A stretch of 64,000 nt of DNA, from positions 35,134 to 99,133 of the forward strand of contig NZ_SUGA01000005.1 in NCBI RefSeq assembly GCF_004963255.1, given 5' to 3'. A program made the translations under genes and the position numbers. Positions 41,511-49,797 of the stretch are shown piece by piece. The notes beneath the pieces are model-generated. The model saw nothing but the letters and a program-made list of their open reading frames with translations, was not told where the DNA came from and did no database searches. This DNA comes from Mesorhizobium sp. (GTDB lineage: Bacteria; Pseudomonadota; Alphaproteobacteria; Rhizobiales; Rhizobiaceae). Numbering within the stretch: the stretch's first letter is position 1; each line of letters opens with the position of its first letter.

Positions 41511-42136
41511 TGAGCGGCAACGTGAGCAAGCCCCGCAAGCTGAACAACGGCATCGTCGCCGCTGTCTGCCTCGCCTTCTTCACCGGCATGGTCGGGATGG
41601 CCTACGCGGCGGTGCCGCTCTACAAAATGTTCTGCCAGGTCACGGGCTATGGCGGCACCACGCAGCGCGCGGAGAAGCAGTATGCCGGCCGCGTGCTCGA
41701 CCGTGACATCACCATCCGCTTCGATGCCAACACCAACGGCATTCCGTGGCAGTTCGAGCCGGTCGCCCGCTCGGTGACGATCAAGATCGGTGAGACGACG
41801 CAGGCGCATTACAGCGCCACCAACAAGTTCGACCGCCCCATCACCGGCCGCGCCTCGTTCAACGTGCAGCCGGAAATGGCCGGCGCCTATTTCAACAAGG
41901 TGGAGTGCTTCTGCTTCACCGACACGACGCTGAAGCCCGGCGAGACGCTGGACATGCCGGTCGTGTTCTATGTCGATCCAGACATCGTCAACGTGCCGGA
42001 ACTGAAGGACTTGAAGACCATTACCCTGTCCTACACGATGTTCCCGGTCGAAAAGAAACAGCCGGTCGCTTCGTCGGCGCCGGCCGCTGGCAGCAGCAAA
42101 AAAATTCCAGATTCCGAAGCAAGCCTCGGGGGTTGA
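41510..42136 (+). CDS. ctaG: Cytochrome c oxidase assembly protein CtaG (Cox11)
   Basis: 208 residues from the ATG at 41510. One N-terminal membrane helix (about 15-35) is followed by the periplasmic immunoglobulin-like domain that delivers copper to CuB. The copper-binding motif is KVECFCFTDTTL with both Cys; an upstream Cys in YKMFCQVTGYGG is also conserved. PVVFYVDPDI and TLSYTMFPV are the end of the fold. A tail of about 20 polar residues (PVASSAPAAGSSKK) is unusual in length. It lies just upstream of coxC. Confidence 0.95.
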   Translation: MSGNVSKPRKLNNGIVAAVCLAFFTGMVGMAYAAVPLYKMFCQVTGYGGTTQRAEKQYAGRVLDRDITIRFDANTNGIPWQFEPVARSVTIKIGETTQAHYSATNKFDRPITGRASFNVQPEMAGAYFNKVECFCFTDTTLKPGETLDMPVVFYVDPDIVNVPELKDLKTITLSYTMFPVEKKQPVASSAPAAGSSKKIPDSEASLGG

Positions 42137-42137
42137 T

Positions 42138-43019
42138 ATGGCAGACGCGCACGCAAAACCACACCACGACTACCATCTCGTCAACCCGAGCCCCTGGCCC
42201 TTCCTGGGTTCGGTCGGCGCGCTGGTCACCGCCATCGGCGGCGTCTGCCTGATGCAGTATCTGAAGGGCGGCAACTTCCCGGTCTTCGGCCACAACATCG
42301 CCAATCCGTGGCTGTTCTTCATCGGCATGATCATCGTGCTCTACACGATGTTCGCCTGGTGGTCGGACACCATCAAGGAAGCGCATGAGGGCTACCACAC
42401 GCGCGTCGTGTCGCTTCACCTGCGCTACGGCATGATCATGTTCATCGCCTCCGAGGTGATGTTCTTCGTCGCCTGGTTCTGGGCCTTCTTCGACGCAAGT
42501 CTCTTCCCCGGCGAGGCAAATCAATATGCCCGCACCGCCTTCACCGGCGGCGTATGGCCGCCGAAGGGCATGGAAGTCCTCGACCCCTTCCACCTGCCGC
42601 TTTACAACACCATCATCCTGCTCCTGTCGGGCACGACGGTGACCTGGGCGCACCACGCGTTGCTGCATGGCGACCGCAAGGGCCTGGTCAACGGTCTGGT
42701 GTTGACCGTCGGCCTCGGCATGCTGTTCACCATGGTGCAAGCCTACGAGTACATGCACGCGCCCTTCGCGTTCAAGGAATCGATCTATGGCGCCACCTTC
42801 TTCATGGCGACCGGCTTCCACGGCTTCCACGTCATCATCGGCACCATCTTCTTGGCTGTCTGCCTGGTGCGCGCCATGCGCGGCGACTTCACGCCGAAGC
42901 AGCATTTCGGCTTCGAGGCGGCCGCCTGGTACTGGCACTTCGTCGACGTGGTCTGGCTGTTCCTGTTCAGCGCCATCTATGTCTGGGCCTCGAACGGCGC
43001 GCTGATCGAAGGCCACTGA
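42138..43019 (+). CDS. coxC: Cytochrome c oxidase subunit III
   Basis: 293 residues with seven membrane segments, the normal size. HPYHLVNPSPWP-like start (HHDYHLVNPSPWPFLGS), HLRYGMIMFIASEVMFFVAWFW (here in two parts: HLRYGMIMFI, SEVMFFVAWFWAFFDASL), GTTVTWAHHALLHGD and FHGFHVIIGTIFL are the family marks; the Glu in the third helix is present. Subunit III stabilises the catalytic core. It is the last structural subunit of the operon. A palindromic repeat starts 3 bp after the stop. Confidence 0.96.
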   Translation: MADAHAKPHHDYHLVNPSPWPFLGSVGALVTAIGGVCLMQYLKGGNFPVFGHNIANPWLFFIGMIIVLYTMFAWWSDTIKEAHEGYHTRVVSLHLRYGMIMFIASEVMFFVAWFWAFFDASLFPGEANQYARTAFTGGVWPPKGMEVLDPFHLPLYNTIILLLSGTTVTWAHHALLHGDRKGLVNGLVLTVGLGMLFTMVQAYEYMHAPFAFKESIYGATFFMATGFHGFHVIIGTIFLAVCLVRAMRGDFTPKQHFGFEAAAWYWHFVDVVWLFLFSAIYVWASNGALIEGH

Positions 43020-43022
43020 TAG

Positions 43023-43071
43023 AGGGCAATTTCGGGAAAAACGCGTAGCGATTTTTCCGGAATTGCTTGGA
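43023..43071. repeat. Short palindromic intergenic repeat, diverged copy 3
   Basis: GGCAATTTCGGGAAAA at the left and TTTTTCCGGAATTGCTTGG at the right flank ACGCGTAGCG. It has the same outer wording (CAATT/GGAATTGC) and G-rich/A-rich inner arms as the repeats at 15091, 27874 and 44322. It lies 3 bp after coxC and could form a strong stem in the message between coxC and the DUF983 gene. Confidence 0.65.
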
Positions 43072-43136
43072 GCGACGGGCGGCCGCGGCGACGTGGCCGC
43101 CTTATCTTTTCAAGCGAAAGGGTCTACGGTGCCGGT

Positions 43137-43523
43137 ATGAGCGAAGACAAGGCGATCTGGCCCCCCATCGACCCGATCTCGGCGGGCCTGCATGGCCGCT
43201 GCCCGCGCTGCGGCGAGGGCAAGCTGTTCTCGGGTTTCCTCACCGTCGGCAAGCGCTGCTACAATTGCGGGCTCGACTATTCCTTCGCCGATGCCGGCGA
43301 TGGGCCGGCGGTGTTCGTCATTCTGATCATCGGCTTCCTCGTCGTCGGCCTCGCGCTCTGGATGGAGGTGACGCTCAGCCCGCCGCTCTGGCTGCACTTC
43401 ATCTTGTGGATACCGCTGGCTCTGGTGCTCTGCCTGACGGCGCTGCGCCTGATCAAGGGCGTGCTGATCACCTTGCAGTACTCGAAGAAGGCCTCCGAGG
43501 GCAGGCTGGAATCCCACGAATGA
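43137..43523 (+). CDS. DUF983 family membrane protein
   Basis: 128 residues. The N-terminal zinc-ribbon has two CxxC pairs: CPRCGEGKLFSG (C22, C25) and CYNCGLDYSF (C41, C44). Two membrane helices follow (about 59-80 and 86-108). DUF983 proteins sit in cox operons of alphaproteobacteria next to surf1 and are presumed to help oxidase assembly; direct evidence is lacking. Its stop overlaps the surf1 start (ATGA). Confidence 0.9.
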   Translation: MSEDKAIWPPIDPISAGLHGRCPRCGEGKLFSGFLTVGKRCYNCGLDYSFADAGDGPAVFVILIIGFLVVGLALWMEVTLSPPLWLHFILWIPLALVLCLTALRLIKGVLITLQYSKKASEGRLESHE

Positions 43524-44275
43524 CCGAGGCGACCGGATCGGCGGCCGGGCGTTCGCGGCCGCGTTCGGCGTTGCTTATCGGCCTCGGCCTCGTCCTGTTC
43601 GCCATCCTGATCGGGCTCGGCACCTGGCAGGTCCAACGCCTGCACTGGAAGGAAGACCTGCTCGCGACCATCGACAAGCGCACGCATTCCGCGCCATTGC
43701 CGCTGGCCGACGTCGAGAGGGAGTTCGCCGCTTCCCACGATGTTGACTACACCCCGGTGACGGTGACGGGCACCTTCCTGCATCAGGGCGAGCGGCACTT
43801 TTTTTCGACCTGGCAAGGCGACAGCGGCTTCAACGTATACACGCCCCTGCAGCTCGAGGACGGCCGCTTCGTGCTCATCAACCGCGGCTTCGTTCCCTAC
43901 GACCTCAAGGATCCGGCCAAGCGCCGACAGGGCGCAATTGCCGGCAAGGTGACGGTCACCGGGCTTGCGCGCAACCCTCTGCCCAGCAAGCCGTCGATGA
44001 TGCTTCCCGACAATGACGTCGCCAAGAACATCTTCTACTGGAAGGACCGCGATGTCATGGCGGCGACCGCCGGCCTGCCGGCGGGGTTCGTGCTGGTGCC
44101 GTTCTTCATCGATGCCGACAAGACGCCGAACCCCGGCGGCCTGCCCGTCGGCGGCGTCACCATCATCGACCTGCCCAACAATCACCTCCAATATGCGGTC
44201 ACCTGGTATGGCTTGGCCGCGGCTCTCGCCGCCGTGCTGATCCTGAGGCTGCGCCGCCCGGCAAAGGAAGCGTGA
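43520..44275 (+). CDS. SURF1 family cytochrome oxidase assembly protein
   Basis: 251 residues from the ATG overlapping the DUF983 stop. The SURF1 layout is complete: a membrane helix at about 17-36 (LLIGLGLVLFAILIGLGTWQ), WQVQRLHWKEDLL, a periplasmic domain with GTFLHQGERHFF, INRGFVPYDLKDP and FYWKDRDVM, then the C-terminal NNHLQYAVTWYGLAAAL helix. SURF1 binds haem A and helps insert it into subunit I. It ends the cox gene block; a repeat and a possible promoter precede ispH. Confidence 0.93.
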   Translation: MTEATGSAAGRSRPRSALLIGLGLVLFAILIGLGTWQVQRLHWKEDLLATIDKRTHSAPLPLADVEREFAASHDVDYTPVTVTGTFLHQGERHFFSTWQGDSGFNVYTPLQLEDGRFVLINRGFVPYDLKDPAKRRQGAIAGKVTVTGLARNPLPSKPSMMLPDNDVAKNIFYWKDRDVMAATAGLPAGFVLVPFFIDADKTPNPGGLPVGGVTIIDLPNNHLQYAVTWYGLAAALAAVLILRLRRPAKEA

Positions 44276-44286
44276 AGCCCGCGCTC

Positions 44287-44315
44287 TTGACAGGGCAGGG
44301 GTGCGCACTTCATTT
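44287..44315 (+). promoter_or_regulatory. Possible promoter before ispH
   Basis: A consensus TTGACA at 44287-44292 is followed after 17 bases by TCATTT (44310-44315), a weak -10 match. The predicted start would fall near 44322, just at the left end of the palindromic repeat, so the repeat would form the 5' leader of ispH. The -35 match is exact; the -10 match is poor. Confidence 0.3.
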
Positions 44316-44321
44316 CGCGTG

Positions 44322-44380
44322 AAGCTATTCCAGGAAAAGTGTGAGCGGTTTTCCGTCCGGAATTGCGTCAAAACAAAGAG
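44322..44380. repeat. Short palindromic intergenic repeat, copy 4
   Basis: AGCTATTCCAGGAAAAGTG at the left and CCGTCCGGAATTGCGTCAAA at the right are nearly identical to copy 2 at 27872 (including the trailing AAACAAAG), except that GCAATTCC has become GCTATTCC, which weakens the outer stem. It lies directly upstream of ispH. Confidence 0.75.
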
Positions 44381-44409
44381 ATAGTTTCCGACTTAACCGG
44401 CCAGAATTC

Positions 44410-45414
44410 ATGATTGAGAAAAAGCCACCGCTCACGATCAGGCTCTGCCAGCCGCGCGGCTTCTGCGCCGGCGTCGACCGCGCCATCCAGATCGTCGTGC
44501 TGGCGCTGAAGAAATACGGCGCGCCGGTCTATGTCCGCCACGAGATCGTGCACAACCGCTACGTCGTCGAAGGGCTGCAGAGCCTCGGCGCCGTCTTCAT
44601 CGAGGAACTGTCCGAGATTCCGCCGGAGCATCGTCAGTCGCCCGTGGTCTTTTCCGCGCATGGCGTGCCGAAATCGGTGCCGGCGGATGCCGAGGCGCGC
44701 AATCTCTTCTACCTTGACGCCACCTGCCCGCTGGTCTCCAAGGTGCACAAGCAGGCGATGCGCCACCAGCGGCTCGGCCGCCATGTGCTTCTGATCGGAC
44801 ACGCCGGGCACCCGGAGGTGATCGGCACGATGGGCCAGTTGCCGGAAGGCGCCGTGACGCTGATCGAGACCGAGGCCGACGCCGCGCGCTTCGTGCCCGT
44901 CGACGCATCGGCGCTGGGCTTCGTCACCCAGACGACCTTGTCGGTCGAGGACACCGCCGGCATCATCCGGGCTCTGCAGGAGCGGTTTCCCGAATTGCAC
45001 GCGGCCGCGGCCGAATCGATCTGCTATGCCACCACCAACCGCCAGGAAGCGGTGAAGGAGACGGCCGCCGGCGCCGATCTTTTCCTTATTGTCGGCGCGC
45101 CCAATTCGTCCAATTCGCGTCGTCTTGTCGAAGTGGCGGAGCGCGCCGGCGCCACCATGTCGCTTCTCGTGCAGCGCGCCGCCGAAATTCCGTGGGATGA
45201 GATCGCCGGGATCAGGACACTTGGCCTGTCGGCCGGCGCCTCGGCGCCGGAGATCATCGTCGACGAGATCATCGACGCGTTCCGGCAGCGCTTCGACGTC
45301 ACCATCGACCTGGCCATCACGGCCACGGAAACGGAGGATTTTCCGGTGATGCGGGTGCTGCGCGATGTCGAACTCACGGCGGCCGACATGGCCTTCGTCA
45401 ATGGAGCGGCGTGA
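44410..45414 (+). CDS. ispH: 4-hydroxy-3-methylbut-2-enyl diphosphate reductase
   Basis: 334 residues from the ATG at 44410. IspH is a 4Fe-4S enzyme that makes IPP and DMAPP in the last step of the MEP pathway; dxs is at 25831. The three cluster Cys are visible in [23 protein letters not shown] and [12 protein letters not shown]. The HNRYVVEGL and SAHGVPKSV His residues bind the diphosphate, and [15 protein letters not shown] is the substrate loop. thrB follows after 6 bp. Confidence 0.96.
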   Translation: MIEKKPPLTIRLCQPRGFCAGVDRAIQIVVLALKKYGAPVYVRHEIVHNRYVVEGLQSLGAVFIEELSEIPPEHRQSPVVFSAHGVPKSVPADAEARNLFYLDATCPLVSKVHKQAMRHQRLGRHVLLIGHAGHPEVIGTMGQLPEGAVTLIETEADAARFVPVDASALGFVTQTTLSVEDTAGIIRALQERFPELHAAAAESICYATTNRQEAVKETAAGADLFLIVGAPNSSNSRRLVEVAERAGATMSLLVQRAAEIPWDEIAGIRTLGLSAGASAPEIIVDEIIDAFRQRFDVTIDLAITATETEDFPVMRVLRDVELTAADMAFVNGAA

Positions 45415-45420
45415 AACGGG

Positions 45421-46383
45421 ATGGCCGTCTACACCGACGTCAACGAAGGCGAACTGACCGCGTTCCTCAGAGCCTATCCGGTCGGCGAACTGCTCTCCTA
45501 CAAGGGCATCGCCGAGGGAACCGAGAATTCCAATTTCCTGGTCCACGCCTCGACCGGCTCCTACATCCTGACCCTTTATGAGAAGCGCGTCGACAAGGCC
45601 GACCTGCCGTTTTTCCTCGGCCTGATGGGCCATCTCGCCAGGAAAGGCATTTCCTGTCCGCTGCCTGTTACTGCGCATGACGGCACCGTCATCGGCACGC
45701 TCGCCGGCCGTCCGGCCGTCATCATCACCTTCCTCGAAGGCCTGTCGCTCAGGCGCCCGACCGCCGCGCATTGCGCTGAAGTGGGCAAGGCGCTCGCCAG
45801 CCTCCATATTGCCGGCCAGGATTTTCAGATGAGAAGGCCGAACGCGCTGGCGATCGACGGCTGGCGCAAGCTCTGGGCGGCCTCGCGCGAGCGCGCCGAC
45901 GAGGTCGAGCCGGGCCTTGCCGCCGAGGTCGACGCCGACTTCGCCGATTTCGAGCGCAACTGGCCGAGCGGCCTGCCGCAAGGCATCATCCACGCCGACC
46001 TGTTCCCAGACAATGTCTTCTTCCTAGGCGAGAAGCTGTCCGGGCTGATCGACTTCTATTTCGCCTGCGACGACCTCTACGCCTACGATGTCGCCACCTG
46101 CCTCAACGCCTGGTGCTTCGAGAAGGACTTTTCCTTCAACCTGACCAAGGGGACGGCGCTGCTCGCCGGTTATCAGTCGGTGCGGCCGCTTGGAAACGAC
46201 GAGAAGGCGGCTATGCCGATCCTGGCGCGCGGCTCGGCGCTGCGCTTCATGCTGACCCGCCTCTATGACTGGCTGACCATTCCGGATGGCGGGCTGGTGA
46301 TGAAGCGCGACCCGACCGAATATATCCGCCGCATGCGCTTCCACCGCGCGATCAGGTCGCCATCCGAATACGGGCTGACATGA
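45421..46383 (+). CDS. thrB: Homoserine kinase (ThrB type II)
   Basis: 320 residues. The fold is that of aminoglycoside-phosphotransferase-like kinases: the ATP-binding N-lobe ([20 protein letters not shown]), [15 protein letters not shown] as hinge, the catalytic [13 protein letters not shown] (Brenner-type motif with the catalytic Asp) and [19 protein letters not shown] with the metal-binding Asp. It phosphorylates homoserine for threonine synthesis; thrC is at 54609-56006. The TGA overlaps the start of rnhA (ATGA), in an ispH-thrB-rnhA unit. Confidence 0.94.
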   Translation: MAVYTDVNEGELTAFLRAYPVGELLSYKGIAEGTENSNFLVHASTGSYILTLYEKRVDKADLPFFLGLMGHLARKGISCPLPVTAHDGTVIGTLAGRPAVIITFLEGLSLRRPTAAHCAEVGKALASLHIAGQDFQMRRPNALAIDGWRKLWAASRERADEVEPGLAAEVDADFADFERNWPSGLPQGIIHADLFPDNVFFLGEKLSGLIDFYFACDDLYAYDVATCLNAWCFEKDFSFNLTKGTALLAGYQSVRPLGNDEKAAMPILARGSALRFMLTRLYDWLTIPDGGLVMKRDPTEYIRRMRFHRAIRSPSEYGLT

Positions 46384-46913
46384 ACAAAAAGATCGAGATC
46401 TTCACCGACGGCGCCTGCTCGGGCAATCCCGGGCCGGGCGGCTGGGGCGCCGTGCTGCGCTATAACGGCGTCACCAAGGAATTGTCCGGTGGCGAGGCCG
46501 AGACCACCAACAACCGCATGGAGCTGCTGGCCGCCATCACGGCGCTCAATGCGCTGAAGGAACCTTGCACGGTCGACCTCTACACCGACAGCAAATACGT
46601 CATGGACGGCATCTCCAAGTGGATCCATGGCTGGAAGAAGAACGGCTGGAAGACCGGCGACAGGAAACCGGTCAAGAATGGCGAGCTCTGGCAGGCGCTC
46701 GACGAGGCCAACCGGCGCCACAAGGTCACCTGGTACTGGGTGAAGGGCCATGCCGGCCATCCGGAAAACGAACGCGCCGACGAACTGGCCCGGCAAGGCA
46801 TGGCGCCGTTCAAGCCGAACCTGGCAAGGCCCGCGCCGGTGGCGGCAGCGTCAACGCAGGAAGGCGCCCCGGCAAGGAAGCCTACACCCAGACGTTCGAC
46901 CCAAAGTTATTGA
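46380..46913 (+). CDS. rnhA: Ribonuclease HI
   Basis: 177 residues. The catalytic acids are in place: [11 protein letters not shown] (D9), NRMELLAAI (E47), [11 protein letters not shown] (D69) and [14 protein letters not shown] (D133), with the handle [11 protein letters not shown]. It removes RNA from RNA-DNA hybrids. The standard enzyme ends near residue 148; the last 30 residues ([20 protein letters not shown] and on) are a basic, proline/alanine-rich tail that may bind nucleic acid or be disordered. The start overlaps the thrB stop. Confidence 0.95.
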   Translation: MNKKIEIFTDGACSGNPGPGGWGAVLRYNGVTKELSGGEAETTNNRMELLAAITALNALKEPCTVDLYTDSKYVMDGISKWIHGWKKNGWKTGDRKPVKNGELWQALDEANRRHKVTWYWVKGHAGHPENERADELARQGMAPFKPNLARPAPVAAASTQEGAPARKPTPRRSTQSY

Positions 46914-46933
46914 GAGTCCGACGGCTTCTCGCT

Positions 46934-47410
46934 TCAGCGGATCAGCAGCGCCGTCGAGAACATACCGAGCGCGAACACCGTATGCGCCACGAGATTGAGC
47001 GCGCGCACCTTCGTTGGGTTGGGGAGCTTGGATGCCGCCCAGCCGGCGCCCATGCCCGGCGCCAGCAGGAACCATCCGGCGCCGACCGTGACGATGCCGA
47101 GGATGAAGGCGGGCAGGAAGGTCGGCGCGGCCAGCCAGCCCGCGCCGGCGAGCACGACCAGGATCACGCCATAGAGGATGCCGACGAGATAGTGGAAGAC
47201 CCAGCCCAGCGCCTTTTCATGCGTATAGGGCGCGGCCTTGCCGATATCGTCGTGAAAGACCTTTTCGGGCAGATGCCGGACCCAGCGTCCGACCATGCCC
47301 CAATTGGGCAAGGGTTGGCCGATCGCCTTGTTGAGGATGATCGCCCAGATATCCATGAACACCGTGGCGCCGATGCCGATCGCCACCGCGCGCCAGGCGA
47401 TGTCGAGCAT
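46934..47410 (-). CDS. DUF2938 family membrane protein
   Basis: 158 residues with four membrane helices (about 4-28, 68-88, 95-118 and 135-155). The conserved start MLDIAWRAVAIGIGATVFMD, HDDIGKAAPYTHEKALGWVF and GAGWAASKLPNP are typical of DUF2938. No catalytic motif or known function. It converges on rnhA, 20 bp from its stop. A palindromic repeat begins directly upstream of its start. Confidence 0.88.
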   Translation of the reverse strand: MLDIAWRAVAIGIGATVFMDIWAIILNKAIGQPLPNWGMVGRWVRHLPEKVFHDDIGKAAPYTHEKALGWVFHYLVGILYGVILVVLAGAGWLAAPTFLPAFILGIVTVGAGWFLLAPGMGAGWAASKLPNPTKVRALNLVAHTVFALGMFSTALLIR

Positions 47411-47412
47411 CA

Positions 47413-47482
47413 GAGCATGATCCCGAACCGGAGGTCAGCGCACGCAAAAAGTGGGAACCGGTTTTCGAACAAGATCATGCTC
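47413..47482. repeat. Palindromic intergenic repeat with GAGCATGATC ends
   Basis: GAGCATGATC (47413-47422) and GATCATGCTC (47473-47482) are exact complements. The inside carries AAAAAGTGGGAACCGGTTTTCG, here as AAAAAGTGGG then AACCGGTTTTCG, a wording seen in scattered repeats of Rhizobiales. It is a different family from the GCAATTCC repeats. It sits between the DUF2938 gene and the peroxiredoxin gene, 2 bp from the DUF2938 start. Confidence 0.75.
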
Positions 47483-47494
47483 CAGCAAAGAGTG

Positions 47495-47533
47495 AGATCA
47501 GGATGGCGGGTCAACGAAACGTCATCCTGATCT
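47495..47533 (-). terminator. Possible terminator hairpin after the peroxiredoxin gene
   Basis: AGATCAGGATG (47495-47505) and CATCCTGATCT (47523-47533) form a perfect 11-bp stem with a 17-base loop. The right arm overlaps the peroxiredoxin stop codon. Read on the minus strand the stem is followed by CACTCTTTGC, only weakly T-rich. A role in ending or protecting the peroxiredoxin message is likely but not certain. Confidence 0.5.
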
Positions 47534-48014
47534 AGAGCTGCCCGAGGATATGAGCCGCGCCGCTCTCGTCGACGCCCGGCTTGGTTTCGACATTGAGTGC
47601 CACGACCTTGCCGTCGTCGACGATCATCGAAAAGCGTTTCGAGCGCAGGCCCATGCCGGCCGCGGAAAGATCGTTGTCGAGCCCGACCGACTTAGCGAAA
47701 TCGCCGCTGCCGTCGGCGAGGTAGAGGATCTTGCCTTCGCCGCCGGTGAAGTGCGCCCAGGCGCCCATGACGTGGACGTCGTTGACCGAAACCACGGCGA
47801 TGGTGTCGACGCCGCGCGCCAGGATGGCGTCATGGTTCTCGAGATAGCCGGGCAGGTGGTTGTTGCTGCAGGTCGGCGTGAAGGCGCCGGGAACGCCGAA
47901 CAGCACCACCTTCTTGCCGGCGAAAATCTCGTCGCCGGTGATCGGCTTGGCGCCGTCGGCGGTCATCACCTTGAAGTTCGATGCGGGCAGTTTTTCGCCA
48001 ACCGAAATGGTCAT
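47532..48014 (-). CDS. Peroxiredoxin (Prx5-like)
   Basis: 160 residues from the ATG at 48014 (GAGGAA site). Prx5-type enzymes reduce peroxides. The peroxidatic Cys is in PGAFTPTCSNNHLPGY (about C49), with the neighbouring Thr, and the Arg in MGLRSKRFSMIVDDG completes the active site. No second resolving Cys is visible, so a 1-Cys mechanism using glutathione or glutaredoxin is expected. It is followed upstream on the same strand by a DsbD N-domain protein, which may point to linked redox functions in different compartments. Confidence 0.93.
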   Translation of the reverse strand: MTISVGEKLPASNFKVMTADGAKPITGDEIFAGKKVVLFGVPGAFTPTCSNNHLPGYLENHDAILARGVDTIAVVSVNDVHVMGAWAHFTGGEGKILYLADGSGDFAKSVGLDNDLSAAGMGLRSKRFSMIVDDGKVVALNVETKPGVDESGAAHILGQL

Positions 48015-48099
48015 GGGTTCCTCGCTTGCGAGATGGGAAGGATCGACGCCTTCGATACCGGACCGGACGATTTCCCGCAACCATTGCGCTAATGCTGGA

Positions 48100-48906
48100 T
48101 CAAGGGAAAGGCAGCAACCCGTCGACCGAACCCTCGGCGCTGGTCAGCGTGTAATACAGCCCGCCATCGCTCGGCGTGGCAGATGGCCGGTCGAGGATCG
48201 GCACGGTGAAGACAAGCTTGCCGTCCTTCTGGCTGCGCACCGGCGCGCCGAACATGTAGTCGCGCTCGCCGGCGATGAAGAAGTCGACGGATTCCGGATC
48301 GCCGGGCGACTGCGCCTGGACGACAAGGGTCTCGTGGTCGCCGGGCAGCACGTTGATGCCGAAATCGGGCCGGGCCGGGGAGGGCAGCGTCGCAAGCGCG
48401 GTTTTGACCAATGCGGCGTCGGTCGCGTTGTCCGGATCGGACGCGGGATCGACGCTGAGCCGGGTCTGCACCGGAATGCAGATCGTCTCGCAGATGCCGA
48501 GGAAGACATGGGCGTCGATGGTCGCTGGTTGGCCGGGCGAGGACACCGTGAAGGTCACTGGCAGCGAAACGGGACGATCATAGCCGGCCCATTTGCCGTA
48601 GCCGTCGTCATGACGCTGCGGCGGCGGGAAAGACAATTGCGCGTCGGCGATGTTGGTGCTGCCGGATATGTCGAGCTGCGGCGGCACGCCGGCATCGCCC
48701 GGGTCGCGCCAATAGGTCTTCCAGCCCGGCTTCAGCGCGATGTCGAGCACGCCGCGGATCTTGCCGGCCTCATCGGGCTTGCCGGTAGTCACCAGCCGGA
48801 CCTTGCCGCCCTCCGAATTGTACCAGATCGAGGAAGAGGCCTCGGCCGGGAGGCTTGCAGCCCACCCCAAAACGACGCCGAGAACCAGTATCTTCATGTA
48901 TCGCAT
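48100..48906 (-). CDS. Periplasmic DsbD N-terminal-domain protein, free-standing
   Basis: 268 residues. A signal peptide covers about 1-24 (ILVLGVVLGWAASLPAEA). The body fits the DsbD alpha domain: VLDIALKPGWKTYWRDPGDA, then GYDRPVSLPVTF and FLGICETICIPVQTRL with Cys-x3-Cys. In DsbD this domain passes electrons from the membrane part to periplasmic disulfide proteins. Here neither the membrane domain nor the thioredoxin-like C-domain is present, so it must be reduced by another partner, or acts as an ScsB-like adaptor. It lies upstream of the peroxiredoxin gene and is divergent from yqgE. Confidence 0.85.
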   Translation of the reverse strand: MRYMKILVLGVVLGWAASLPAEASSSIWYNSEGGKVRLVTTGKPDEAGKIRGVLDIALKPGWKTYWRDPGDAGVPPQLDISGSTNIADAQLSFPPPQRHDDGYGKWAGYDRPVSLPVTFTVSSPGQPATIDAHVFLGICETICIPVQTRLSVDPASDPDNATDAALVKTALATLPSPARPDFGINVLPGDHETLVVQAQSPGDPESVDFFIAGERDYMFGAPVRSQKDGKLVFTVPILDRPSATPSDGGLYYTLTSAEGSVDGLLPFP

Positions 48907-49032
48907 GGCGGTGATTTGACCGTCCGTTCTTGGCCGCGCAATGGCCTGATCGCTCTCCCGGTATCATATTTGCGTGACATCGGGGACTGACACCATCTTT
49001 TCGGCGCAGCCGAAACGCGTTACCCTCAACCT

Positions 49033-49641
49033 ATGGACTTGCTGCGCCACAAAAAACCGGCCGCCGGACGCGGCTTCCTCGACGACCAGTTCCTGATTGC
49101 CATGCCTGGCATGAAGGACGACCGTTTCGCGCGCTCCGTCATCTACATCTGCGCCCACAGCGACGAGGGCGCGATGGGCCTCATCATCAACCAGACGCAG
49201 CAGATGCTGTTCCCGGACCTGCTGGTGCAGCTCGGCATCATGAACGAGCAGGAAGCGATCCGCCTGCCGGCGCATACGCGCGATTTCGTCGTGCGCAATG
49301 GCGGGCCGGTCGACCGCAGCCGCGGCTTCGTGCTGCACTCCGGCGACTATCGCGTGGAATCCTCGCTCAACGTTTCCGACGATATCTGTCTGACCGCGAC
49401 CGTCGACATCCTGCGCGCCATCTCCACCGGGCGCGGCCCGCGCCATGCGCTGATGGCGCTCGGCTATTCCGGCTGGGGCGCCGGCCAGCTCGAAACAGAG
49501 ATCGCCGAGAATGGCTGGCTGACTTGCCCAGCGACGCAGGAACTTCTGTTCGACGCCGATATCGAGCGCAAATACGATCGCATCCTGGCCTCGATCGGTA
49601 TCGATCTTGCCCATCTGAGCGCCGCCGCCGGCCACGCGTGA
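49033..49641 (+). CDS. YqgE/AlgH family protein (UPF0301)
   Basis: 202 residues. The family is recognised by [22 protein letters not shown] (here as [12 protein letters not shown] then [12 protein letters not shown]), [26 protein letters not shown] and [18 protein letters not shown] with the terminal [11 protein letters not shown]. The structure is known but the biochemical role is not; AlgH is linked to alginate regulation in Pseudomonas. It is a single gene. The decayed copy C of the 118-bp element follows it. Confidence 0.93.
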   Translation: MDLLRHKKPAAGRGFLDDQFLIAMPGMKDDRFARSVIYICAHSDEGAMGLIINQTQQMLFPDLLVQLGIMNEQEAIRLPAHTRDFVVRNGGPVDRSRGFVLHSGDYRVESSLNVSDDICLTATVDILRAISTGRGPRHALMALGYSGWGAGQLETEIAENGWLTCPATQELLFDADIERKYDRILASIGIDLAHLSAAAGHA

Positions 49642-49692
49642 TCCATCACCGACGCAGACGCCGTTTCGAAACTCGCTCATGCGAGTCATATA

Positions 49693-49776
49693 GTGGTGAT
49701 TTCGAGAACCGGAGCGGAGCGTACTTGAAGTACGTGAGCACCGGAAGCGCAGAAAGCGGCACCAGATAGCTGCAGG
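49693..49776 (+). repeat. 118-bp palindromic element, decayed copy C
   Basis: The centre matches copies A and B: GAGAACCGGAGCGGAGCGTA, then CTTGAAGTACGTGAGCACCG and GAAGCGCAGAAAGC. The outer ATTCAGGT/ACCTGAAT arms are not present, so this is an old or partial copy. It lies in the gap between yqgE and the convergent GGDEF/EAL gene. Confidence 0.75.
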
Positions 49777-49797
49777 AGTAGAGCTTCCAAACGGCCT

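Noticed and set aside
46750..46998. Alternative plus-strand frame overlapping the rnhA 3' end
   Set aside because: It is out of frame with rnhA, which ends properly at 46913, and lacks a start site or domain.
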